Source of the DNA: Elusimicrobia bacterium HGW-Elusimicrobia-3
Lineage (GTDB): Bacteria > Elusimicrobiota > Elusimicrobia > Elusimicrobiales > UBA9959
DNA length: 64,000 nt
Assembly (NCBI GenBank): GCA_002840355.1
Contig: PHAL01000012.1
Span: 1 to 64,000 of the forward strand
Direction: 5' to 3'
In this document: positions 1 through 8,093 of the stretch, one piece after another
Numbering within the stretch: position 1 is the stretch's first letter
How the letters are laid out: the number at the start of each line of letters is the position of its first letter
Made by a program: the position numbers and the translations under genes
The notes under the pieces: generated by a model
The model's database searches: none
Seen by the model: the letters and a program-made list of their open reading frames with translations, nothing else
Told to the model about the DNA's origin: nothing

Positions 1-1
1 A

Positions 2-679
2 AGCGACGGTTCAGGCAAGGTCGCCATCAGCGCGGTGACCAACACTGAACTGGGCTACCTGTCCGGTGTGACCTCCGCGCTGCAGACGCAGCTGGACGCC
101 AAGGCCGCGTTGGGAGGCGCTACGTTCACAGGCGCGGTGAACCTGACGGATGTGGCGTTGAACGTGACTGGAGCTAACGGTAATATCGTCAGCGCTTCTT
201 CCATAACGACTAGCGGCGGTATGTTCGCGGGAGAGATGACTGTAACTAACGCGGTTACCGCCGCCAGCGGTACCTTTACCGCCGTGGGCGACGCTCAGTA
301 CAGCGTGGAGACCAGCTCCGGTATAAAAATGAATGCCGGCATTCTCTCCGTGACCGGGCTCTCCGCATTCCCTAATAACGGAGTGGCCTCCGTGAATGAT
401 GCCTCTGCACTGGCTGTGGATCGTACTTTCATGAAACTGGTTGGAAACAATGCCGGAGCAACAGCGACACTGACCAGTATAATTGCCGGGGTCGCCGGGC
501 AAATGGTGATACTTGAAGGTACGAGCGATACCGACTCCATAACTATACCTGCCGGTATCAATGTTAAACTTGCCGGCGCCATCCCCCCGGAGGCTGCGGT
601 GCTCGGCGCAAGCGACACCATAATGCTGATATTCGACGGTTCCAACTGGGTGGAGGTCAGCCGGTCCGACAACGGCTAA
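2..679 (+). CDS. Fibre-like secreted repeat protein, C-terminal fragment
   Basis: The reading frame is open to the left edge, so only the C-terminal 225 or so residues are visible; the GTG at 35 is probably internal. The visible part starts with NTELGYLSGVTSALQTQLDAK, a motif recurring in phage-tail-fibre-like and bacterial surface proteins, followed by Gly/Ala/Thr/Ser-rich beta-type sequence (FTGAVNLTD, SASSITTSGG) with almost no Cys or charged clusters. This suggests an elongated, possibly trimeric beta fibre exposed outside the cell. It is followed 56 bp later by another secreted protein, so it probably belongs to the same surface-protein cluster. No phage structural genes are visible nearby, which argues against a prophage. 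Function is inferred from composition only. Confidence 0.6.
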   Translation, partial: SDGSGKVAISAVTNTELGYLSGVTSALQTQLDAKAALGGATFTGAVNLTDVALNVTGANGNIVSASSITTSGGMFAGEMTVTNAVTAASGTFTAVGDAQYSVETSSGIKMNAGILSVTGLSAFPNNGVASVNDASALAVDRTFMKLVGNNAGATATLTSIIAGVAGQMVILEGTSDTDSITIPAGINVKLAGAIPPEAAVLGASDTIMLIFDGSNWVEVSRSDNG

Positions 680-735
680 AGCCCGGGGTTAAACCGGGCG
701 GCGGTTGCGGTTAAAGAGAGTCTGGATGGCTTTTT

Positions 736-2892
736 ATGAGATATAAAAGCGTTGGTCTGGCTATTGCGGGGATTTGCGCCGTGCTGTGCGGCGCTGTCCC
801 GGCGCTGGCGGCCGGGTCGCTAGAGACCCGGGCGTTCACCGGCGGCCTCGGCATCTCCAGCGGAACCTCCAAGATACTGGAATCCGTGGTGGGGGAGATC
901 TCCGGCGCGCAGATCAGCGGCGCCTCCAAAAAGGTATTGTCCGGCCACTCTTCCACCAGCCACAGCCCCGGCGTGGTCTATGACCTCATAGCCACCACCC
1001 AGCCGGTGGGCGAAGGCCAGGTGCGCGTCAGCTTTACCAGCGTCGGGCGCGACGGTTTCCGCGGCACCGCGGGCTCCGTGGTGGTCAAGATCGCCACCTT
1101 CCCGGTCACCTACGCCAACTACGACAGCATCGCCACCTCGGTCACGCTGGTCGGAGCTAGCACCGGCACCATAGCCGTCAGTACCTCGTCGCACCTGGTG
1201 CCCGGCCCCGAGTATTACACCGCGCTGCGCGTGCGCGACAGCTCCGGCATTTACGGCCGCCTGTCCTCTACCGCCGCTTTCTATACCACCGCTTTCGCGC
1301 CCGACCCCGTCAGCTCGCTGACGGTGCAGTCGTCCACAGGCGGCGCCGTAACGCTGTCCTGGAACATGACCGGCGACGACGCGTCCTCCGGGGACTTCGC
1401 CCCCGGCTACCTGCGCATAGACTATTCCACCGATCCGGCCCACGCCTTCTCCAGCTCCACTTACGCGGCGCAGTTCTCCACCGCCGCCGCCGCGCTGGAG
1501 GCCGCCTATTACGGCCTGACCGGCCTGCAGGGCAATGTCGCCTACTACGCCGCCGTCTACATCGGCGACGACGTGACCGTCTACAGCGGGCTGGGCAACA
1601 TCGCCCAGGTCGTCACGATGGCCTACCCGCCCACCGTCACCGGCTTCTCCGACCTGTCGAGCGACGGCTTTACCGTCTCTTACACGGCCAACAATACTCC
1701 GGGCACGCAGTACTTCGTGCAGGTCTCGAGCTACGCCGACTTCTCCGACGTGACCGAGTCCGGCTGGATAACGACCTCTTCCGCCGCCTTCTCGGGCCTC
1801 GACACCAACATGACCTATTACGCGCGCGGCAAGGCGCGCAACGCTTCGGCCGTCGAGACCATCTACGCCGACCTGGGCAGCATCTCGCTGGCGCTCGACG
1901 TGGCCGCGCCGGCCGCGCCGGTCGTGGCCGGCGCCATTTCCGGGGCGGGCTTCACGCTCTCCTGGAGCCCGGTGCTCTACGACGTCTACGGCGCCACCAC
2001 CAGCATAAAGAATTACCTGGTCTACCGCAGCACCGCCATCAACGGCGTGCCCGAGCTGGCCGCGACGCTCTCGAGCGCCACCTTCAGCTACACCGAGGCC
2101 GTCAGCGCCGTGCGCTGGTACTTCGTCAAGGCGGCCGACCAGTACAACCTGCGCAGCGCCGCTTCGCTGTGGATGCGCAATTCTAGCGACCAGGCCCGCC
2201 TGGTGGCCGACGACGCACGCGCCGCGGCCGACATGCCGCCCGCGGAGGCGGCCCAGATCGGCGCCTCCGGCCTGGCCCTGCGCATGGACCACCAGGCCCA
2301 GTACGAGAGCGGCCTCACGCAGGCTTCCTACAAGCTCTACTTCGTGGACGCCGGCGGCAACGAGCTGCTCAACATGGACTTCCCCGGCCAGGTCACGCTG
2401 ACCATGCCCGTCTCGCGCACCGGCGCGGTGACCATCAGCGCCTCCTACTCGGCCTACGACTACGCCATCTACTACTATAACGGCGTAGAGGACGTGAAGA
2501 TAGGCGGCGTGGTGGACCCCGTCACCGGCACCATCTCGGTGCTCACCTCCAAGACCGGCGTGTTCAAGGTCAAGCAGGTGATACGCCCGCAGGCGTTCCG
2601 CATCAGCCAGACCGTCCCCCGCAAGATCTTCACGCCCAACGGCGACGGGATCTGGGACGAGTTCAACATCATCTATGAGAACCCCGAGGGCCTGGCCGTG
2701 ACCAGCGCCAAGGTTTACGACCTCTCCGGGGCCGAGATAGCCAGCCTGCGCGCCGGCACCTACAACTCCGAGGCCTCGCTGGCCTGGGACGGCAGGCGCT
2801 CCGGCGGAGACAAGGCCCAGGCGGGCATCTATATCTACCAGTTCAAGGCCGGGGACAAGTACTTCAACGGCACGATGGTGCTGGCCCGGTAA
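736..2892 (+). CDS. Secreted Fn3-like repeat protein with CHU_C/FlgD-like C-terminal domain
   Basis: 718 residues. Residues 1-26 form a signal peptide ending ALAAG. The body is a series of beta-sandwich segments of fibronectin-III type (WNMTGDD, LSWSPVLYD, ending near 480), rich in Ser/Thr/Tyr/Ala. The last 90 residues contain FTPNGDGIWDEF and end AGIYIYQFKAGDKYFNGTM, matching the gliding-motility-associated (CHU_C, type B T9SS sorting) or FlgD Ig-like fold. In Bacteroidota such domains direct export through the type IX secretion system; here that role is inferred. The next gene encodes a PorV-like protein, the outer-membrane shuttle of T9SS, which strengthens the case. Start ATG at 736 is chosen because the signal peptide begins there, though the ribosome site (GGATGG) is weak. 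Confidence 0.75.
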   Translation: MRYKSVGLAIAGICAVLCGAVPALAAGSLETRAFTGGLGISSGTSKILESVVGEISGAQISGASKKVLSGHSSTSHSPGVVYDLIATTQPVGEGQVRVSFTSVGRDGFRGTAGSVVVKIATFPVTYANYDSIATSVTLVGASTGTIAVSTSSHLVPGPEYYTALRVRDSSGIYGRLSSTAAFYTTAFAPDPVSSLTVQSSTGGAVTLSWNMTGDDASSGDFAPGYLRIDYSTDPAHAFSSSTYAAQFSTAAAALEAAYYGLTGLQGNVAYYAAVYIGDDVTVYSGLGNIAQVVTMAYPPTVTGFSDLSSDGFTVSYTANNTPGTQYFVQVSSYADFSDVTESGWITTSSAAFSGLDTNMTYYARGKARNASAVETIYADLGSISLALDVAAPAAPVVAGAISGAGFTLSWSPVLYDVYGATTSIKNYLVYRSTAINGVPELAATLSSATFSYTEAVSAVRWYFVKAADQYNLRSAASLWMRNSSDQARLVADDARAAADMPPAEAAQIGASGLALRMDHQAQYESGLTQASYKLYFVDAGGNELLNMDFPGQVTLTMPVSRTGAVTISASYSAYDYAIYYYNGVEDVKIGGVVDPVTGTISVLTSKTGVFKVKQVIRPQAFRISQTVPRKIFTPNGDGIWDEFNIIYENPEGLAVTSAKVYDLSGAEIASLRAGTYNSEASLAWDGRRSGGDKAQAGIYIYQFKAGDKYFNGTMVLAR

Positions 2893-2966
2893 GCGGCTGG
2901 AGAGCGGCGTGAGCGGCCCGCGGGCGGGGAAATCCGCCCCAGGGACGTCACAATCAGGTAATATTT

Positions 2967-4412
2967 ATGAAACAGTTAAAAGTTAAAATTATAACTGTGG
3001 CAAAAGGTTTATCTATTTTACTGTTAGCCATTGCCGCCGCTACTATGAACGCGAACGCAACATTCTCTGCCGATTCCTGCGGGGCCAGGGCCACCGCGAT
3101 GGCCGGCGCATTTACCGCGGTGCCCGGCGGCTCCGAGGCCGCCTGCGCCAATCCTGCCACGCTGGTGGAGCTCGCCTCGCCCGAGGTGACCGCCGCCTAC
3201 GGCCGCCTGTATTCCGGCCTCAGCGACGACTCTTCCATCGGCCAGGGCTATTTCGGTTTCGCCGCGCCCGTCAAACGCCACCTGCCGGGCAGCGCCGCCT
3301 TCTCCTGGAGCGACACCCGCCTCAGCGAGGCCTACTCCGAGAGCTACTACGCCGTCAGCTACGCCACCTCGGTGTACCGCGGCATAGGCGCCGGCGTGAC
3401 GCTGAAGTACATGCGCCGCGGCTACACCTCCGATTCCTACACCGCCCTGGACCCCGTGTTCTCCGGCGGCTACTCCAAGAGCGCGCTGGGCGCCGACCTG
3501 GGCTTCTTCTACCGGCCCCGCCCCGCCTACGCGCTGGGCCTGGCCCTGCGCAACATCAACAAGCCCGACCTGGGCCTGGACGCCGCCGACCCGCTGCCGG
3601 TGGAAGTGCGCGCCGGCGCCTCTTACCAGGTCCGCTCCAGCCTGATAGATATCGACGCGGCTTTCTCCGGCCCCGACTACACCATCTCCGCCGGCGCTGA
3701 ACATATTTTCCAGCGCCGCTACGCGCTGCGCATGGGCCTGGCCTCCGGCAACGACTCCCGCCGCAGCGTCAATCTCGGCGTGGGCGGGCGCTTCGGCCTG
3801 GCCTCCTTCGATTATTCCTTCAGCCTGCCCATCAGCGGCATCGCCGGCACCGTGGGCTCGCACCGCCTGGCTTTCTCTTTCCGCTTCGGCGCCGACGCCG
3901 TCGCGGCCGAGGAGCTGGCCGCCGCCGCCGACCTCAGGCGCGCCCAAGACAAGGCCGCCTTGCAGGAGGAGAAGATCCGCGTGCTGCAGGAGCGCCTCGA
4001 CGCCGTCACCCGCGCCGCCGCGGCCGTGCCGCAGCCCGCCCCTGCCCCCGCCGCCGCGCCGGTACAGCCCGCACAGCAGCCGGTGGTCATCACACAGCCC
4101 GCGCCGGCCGACGCCCAGGTACAGGCGGAGATAACCCGCCAGATAGAGGCCCTCAAGATCGAACTGCAGAAGTCCCGCGCCGAGATGGAGTCCCTCAGGG
4201 CCAGGCCCTCGGCCGCGAAAACCGCGCCGCAGGCCAGGCCCGCGCCGGCCCGCCGCACTTCCTATACTGTTAAGGAAGGCGACACGCTGGGCAGCATAGC
4301 CGAGCAGGTGTACGGCGACGCGGGCCGCTGGATGGAGATCTACCGCGCCAACGCCGGCTCGCTGGGCCGCGGCGGCGAAGTGAAGCCCGGCCAGGTGCTG
4401 GCGCTGCCGTAG
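2967..4412 (+). CDS. PorV/UPF0164-like outer-membrane barrel fused to coiled coil and LysM
   Basis: 481 residues: signal peptide (about 1-32), then a PorV/PorQ-type barrel of about 280 residues opening with GARATAMAGAFTAVPGG and CANPATL, the conserved N-terminal signature of this family. After about residue 305 comes a short coiled coil (RRAQDKAALQEEKIRVLQERL), a Pro/Ala-rich linker, a second helix, and a C-terminal LysM domain (TVKEGDTLGSIAEQVYG ... VKPGQVLALP, about 433-481). LysM binds peptidoglycan, so this barrel is probably tethered to the wall through a periplasmic tail, an OmpA-like logic on a PorV-type barrel. It lies between the CHU_C-domain protein and the giant coiled-coil gene in one apparent operon. 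The fusion is unusual; family assignment of the barrel is by motif recognition only. Confidence 0.75.
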   Translation: MKQLKVKIITVAKGLSILLLAIAAATMNANATFSADSCGARATAMAGAFTAVPGGSEAACANPATLVELASPEVTAAYGRLYSGLSDDSSIGQGYFGFAAPVKRHLPGSAAFSWSDTRLSEAYSESYYAVSYATSVYRGIGAGVTLKYMRRGYTSDSYTALDPVFSGGYSKSALGADLGFFYRPRPAYALGLALRNINKPDLGLDAADPLPVEVRAGASYQVRSSLIDIDAAFSGPDYTISAGAEHIFQRRYALRMGLASGNDSRRSVNLGVGGRFGLASFDYSFSLPISGIAGTVGSHRLAFSFRFGADAVAAEELAAAADLRRAQDKAALQEEKIRVLQERLDAVTRAAAAVPQPAPAPAAAPVQPAQQPVVITQPAPADAQVQAEITRQIEALKIELQKSRAEMESLRARPSAAKTAPQARPAPARRTSYTVKEGDTLGSIAEQVYGDAGRWMEIYRANAGSLGRGGEVKPGQVLALP

Positions 4413-4442
4413 TACGGAGAATAATGTTTTCGGGATACCTCT

Positions 4443-7400
4443 ATGAAAGAGAACTTTGACGAATCATCGCTGAACGAACAGGCCATCAACGACGTTGAGA
4501 CGGCCCGCCTGGCCCTGCGCTGGGCGCTGGACAAGATCCGCGGCCTCCACGAGGACGACCTGAAGACCCGCCAGAACCTGCAGGAGAAATCCAGCCAGGT
4601 GGCTTTCCTCGAGAACCAGCTCAAGACCAAGAACGCGGAGATAGAGCGCGCGGGCCGCACGCACGAGGAGGAGATGAAGTCCAGGCAGGACTCGATGGAG
4701 TACCAGTTCCGCTCCCGCCTGGAGCGCCTCACCGACCGCGAGAAGGAGCTCGAGGACAAGATCTCCAAGAGCGAGGAGATCTTCAAGCAGAAAGAGTCCC
4801 GGCTGGAAACCGATTACCAGAAGAAGGCCGAAGAGCTGCGCGCCCGCTGGGCCAGCGTGGAAGGCGAGCTGTGGCAGCTGCGCCAGGAGCAGCTGGCCAA
4901 GCAGCAGGAGTTCGAGCGCGTCTACGGCGCCCGCCTGGAAGAAGAGAAGAAAAAATTCGCCGAAGAGGCCGCCATACAGCGCTCCTCGCTGGAAGAGACT
5001 TACAGCAACCGCGTGGAGGAACTGCAGAAGCGCGAGCGCCAGGTCAGCGACGAGCTCAAAAAGCAGGAGGCCGTGCTGAAATGGGCCAAGGACAGCTGGC
5101 AGAAGGACGCCGAGGACCGCGAGCGCGTCCTCAAGCAGAAAGACCTGGAGATCGACAAGAAGATCCTGGAGAAGAACCAGGAGATCGACGATTACCGGGT
5201 CAAGGTCCAGCTGCTCGAGAAGCAGCTTAAGGAATTTCCCGAAGCCGTCAAGCGCCGCGATGACGACCTGTCCCGCTACAAGGACGCCATCGGCAGCCTA
5301 GAGAGCGTCATCCGCACGCTCGAGACAGAGAAGAAGAACCTGCAGGCCGACTACGAGGGCCGCCTGGCCAAGGCCACCGACGCCGCGGAGACCGAGCGCA
5401 ACCGCTTCCGCGAGATGGAGTCCGAGATCCCCAAGCGCCTCAAGATCGCCGTGGAGCACGAGCGCAACCGCTTCGCCGAGAAGCTGCAGGACCTGGAGCA
5501 CGGCTACCGCGAGGACGTCTCCAAGAAGCAGGACGAGATCGAGTACCTGCAGCGCAACCTGCGCACTTTCGAGGAGACCATCAAGACGCTGCAGGCCGAG
5601 CGCGAGGCTTTCGCCCACAAGGTGGAGCAGCTGCAGACGCAGTACAATGTCCGCCAGGAGGAGGTCTCCTTCCGCGAGAAGCAGCTGCAGTCGGAATACG
5701 ACGTGCGCCTGAAGGTGGAGATGGAGAAGCACACCGCCTCGCTGCGCTCCGAGCTCGAGACCGCCGGCCGCATCTACGAGGACAGCCTGCGCCTGAAGGT
5801 GGAGGAGATCTCCCACCTGCGCCGCGACATAGACGACCTTTCCAAGGATAAGAACGCCGCCAAGGACCAGCTGGCCGAAGCCCGCCGGCAGGCCGAGGCG
5901 CTCTCGCAGCGCGCTACCGCCGAACAGGACGCCCTGCGCGCCCGCCTGTCGGCCGAGTTCGACCGCAAACTGGGCGAGGAGGCCGTCGCCGCCGAGCAGC
6001 GCCGCGCCGCGGACAAGCAGAAGGCCGCCGCCGAGCTGGAAGCCAGGAGCGCCGAGTTCAAGGCCGAAGTCGCCCGCAAGGAGGACGACCTCAACACCCT
6101 GCGCCTGGCCGTGCAGAAGGCGGGGGAAGACCTGCGCATGGCCCGCCAGGTGGCCGGCGAGGAATTGAAGGCCGCCGTGGCCGCGGAAAAAACCCGCGCC
6201 GCCGCCGAGCTGGAGGACAGGCTGTCGCGCCTGAATACCACGGTAAAGCTGCGCGAGGACAAGATCAACGAGCTCTCCGGCGCCCTCGAGGCCGCCCGCA
6301 TAGAGCGCGAGGAACTGGTGCTGATGGAGCGCGAGCGCCTGCAGCGCGTCTACGCCGAGAAGGAAAAGGCGATGGACGAGGAGCTGGCCGCCCGCGACGC
6401 CGAACTGCTGCGCGCCCGCGACGCCGCCGTCCGCGCCGCGGCCGACAAGGACGCCGCCGTGGCCGCCGCGGCCGCCGAGAGGCGCGGCCTGGAAGAGAAG
6501 ATCGCCGCGCTCAACCTCCGCATCTCCGAAGACGAGTCTTCCGCCGGGGTCAAGCTGGACGCCGCGCTGAGGCGCGAGGCCGAGCGCTACGGCGAGATCA
6601 TCGAGCGCAAGAACAAGGAGCTGGACGCCGCCGCGCACCTGCGCCAGTCCGAAGAGGACGCCTACCGCAAGTCCCTGGCGGACTTCCGCTCCAGCCTGTC
6701 CGAAGCGCTGGGCAAGATGGAGACGCTAAAGGGGCTGGCCGACGAACGCCAGGCCCAGGTGCTGGCCCTGCAGGTCGAGCTGTCGCAGGAGAAGAAACAG
6801 GCTGGCGACCAAACCTCTTCTCTCTCCAGCCGCCTCTCCGACAAGGAAAAACTTTACCGCGACCTCATGCTGCAGCACGAAGACCTCAAGGAGACCTTCG
6901 AGGAAGAGGTCAAGGTGGGCGAGCGCCGCTACAACGACGCGCTGCTGAAACTGCGCGCCGCCGAGGAACAGCGGGCCGGCCGCGACAAGCAGATAGAGGC
7001 GCTCAAGCGCGACCTCGAGCTGCTGCGCGCCGATAACCTGCGCCGCGATCACGAGGCCTCCGAGCTGAAGTCCTCCGTGTCCAAGCAGGTGGAGAGCGAG
7101 CGCCGCGAGATGCACGCCTCCGGCGAGCGCCGCGCGCACGAGTACGCCCAGAAGGAAAAGGCCCTGCTGGCCGAGATCTCCTCGCTGCGCGACATGGTCA
7201 ACGCCAAGGACATACAATTGGAGAAGCAGAAGGTGCAGTCCGACGAGGCCCGCAGCAGCGCCGAGCGCCTGCGCGGCGTGCTCGAGGAAGAGCGCGTCCG
7301 CTACGTGGAGAACGAGGCCGCGCTGCGCGCGGTCAAGGACGATTACGACTCGCGCCTGGCCGCGATGGCCGAGCGCGAGAAGGCACTGTCCGCGGAGCTG

Positions 7401-8093
7401 ATCTCGCTGAAGCGGTCCCTGTCCGCCAGCGCCGGCGACGCCCTGGAGAGCCGCGGCGAGGCCGAGAACCTGCGCTCCGGCCTGGAGCGCCTGAAGGCCG
7501 CTTTCGAGGAAGAGAAGAAGAAGCGCGCGGAGGCCGAGGCCGCCGCGCTGACCGCCGGCACGGCCCTGCGCGAGAAGTCCGCCGACGCGGAAGCCCGCCG
7601 GGCCGACGTGGAGGCGCTCAAGAACGGCATCGAGCGCCTGAAGGCCGCCTTCACGGACGAGCGCAAGAAGCGTTCCGACGCCGAGCTGATGGCCGAGAGC
7701 GCCACGATGGCGCTGCGCGAGAAGGGAGACCAGCTCTCCTCGCAGAAAGCCGACCTGGACGGGACGCGCAACGCCGCCGACCGCCTGAAGGCCGCGCTGG
7801 AAGAGGAGAAGCGCAGGCGCGCCGAAGCCGAAGCCGCGGCCGAAGCCGCGCGCCACGCCCTCGCCGCCAAATCCGACGAGTCCGGCAGCCGCCGCTCCGA
7901 GATAGAGGCCCTGCGCCACGCCATAGAACGCCTCAAGAGCGCTTTCGAGGACGAACGCTCCAAGCGCGTGGAGAGCGAGCTGCTGGCCCAGACGGCCCAC
8001 TCCGCCCTGCGCGAGAAGCAGGAGGAGTTCCTGCGCACCCAGAAGCTCGTAGAACAGCTCAAGGACAAGCTCCGCTTATGGAAGAGCAAGTAA
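4443..8093 (+). CDS. Giant cytoplasmic coiled-coil protein
   Basis: 1216 residues with no signal peptide or membrane segment; essentially all heptad-type sequence rich in Glu, Lys, Arg, Ala and Leu, so a very long rod is expected. The N-terminal 40 residues (DESSLNEQAINDVETARLAL) look like a short non-coil region. The C-terminal 200 residues are four tandem 49-residue repeats (exactly seven heptads each; see separate entry). The gene ends inside the start of the histidine kinase gene (16-bp overlap, 8078-8093), indicating translational coupling; the kinase also has a huge coiled coil. Probable role: filamentous scaffold or polarity platform working with the kinase and regulator. No family is recognisable beyond SMC/myosin-like coiled-coil similarity, which is not informative. 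Confidence 0.8.
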   Translation: MKENFDESSLNEQAINDVETARLALRWALDKIRGLHEDDLKTRQNLQEKSSQVAFLENQLKTKNAEIERAGRTHEEEMKSRQDSMEYQFRSRLERLTDREKELEDKISKSEEIFKQKESRLETDYQKKAEELRARWASVEGELWQLRQEQLAKQQEFERVYGARLEEEKKKFAEEAAIQRSSLEETYSNRVEELQKRERQVSDELKKQEAVLKWAKDSWQKDAEDRERVLKQKDLEIDKKILEKNQEIDDYRVKVQLLEKQLKEFPEAVKRRDDDLSRYKDAIGSLESVIRTLETEKKNLQADYEGRLAKATDAAETERNRFREMESEIPKRLKIAVEHERNRFAEKLQDLEHGYREDVSKKQDEIEYLQRNLRTFEETIKTLQAEREAFAHKVEQLQTQYNVRQEEVSFREKQLQSEYDVRLKVEMEKHTASLRSELETAGRIYEDSLRLKVEEISHLRRDIDDLSKDKNAAKDQLAEARRQAEALSQRATAEQDALRARLSAEFDRKLGEEAVAAEQRRAADKQKAAAELEARSAEFKAEVARKEDDLNTLRLAVQKAGEDLRMARQVAGEELKAAVAAEKTRAAAELEDRLSRLNTTVKLREDKINELSGALEAARIEREELVLMERERLQRVYAEKEKAMDEELAARDAELLRARDAAVRAAADKDAAVAAAAAERRGLEEKIAALNLRISEDESSAGVKLDAALRREAERYGEIIERKNKELDAAAHLRQSEEDAYRKSLADFRSSLSEALGKMETLKGLADERQAQVLALQVELSQEKKQAGDQTSSLSSRLSDKEKLYRDLMLQHEDLKETFEEEVKVGERRYNDALLKLRAAEEQRAGRDKQIEALKRDLELLRADNLRRDHEASELKSSVSKQVESERREMHASGERRAHEYAQKEKALLAEISSLRDMVNAKDIQLEKQKVQSDEARSSAERLRGVLEEERVRYVENEAALRAVKDDYDSRLAAMAEREKALSAELISLKRSLSASAGDALESRGEAENLRSGLERLKAAFEEEKKKRAEAEAAALTAGTALREKSADAEARRADVEALKNGIERLKAAFTDERKKRSDAELMAESATMALREKGDQLSSQKADLDGTRNAADRLKAALEEEKRRRAEAEAAAEAARHALAAKSDESGSRRSEIEALRHAIERLKSAFEDERSKRVESELLAQTAHSALREKQEEFLRTQKLVEQLKDKLRLWKSK
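7485..8072 (+). repeat. Four tandem 147-bp repeats (49 codons, 7 heptads each)
   Basis: Units start at 7485, 7632, 7779 and 7926 and each begins with (E/D)RLK(A/S)A(F/L) followed by (E/D)E(R/K) and a basic-acid-alanine pattern ending near an ALREK-type motif (LAAK in unit 3). The 49-residue length is an exact multiple of seven, so heptad register is preserved across all units, as expected if the array grew by in-frame duplication under selection for a continuous coiled coil. The units are degenerate, so the duplication is not recent. Confidence 0.85.

Noticed and set aside
2-679. Prophage tail fibre
   Set aside because: No other phage genes are nearby; the neighbours are envelope proteins with signal peptides.
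820-2292. A 490-codon minus-strand open frame
   Set aside because: Gly/Val/Ala/Arg-rich antisense of the Fn3-CHU_C gene, with no recognisable domain.
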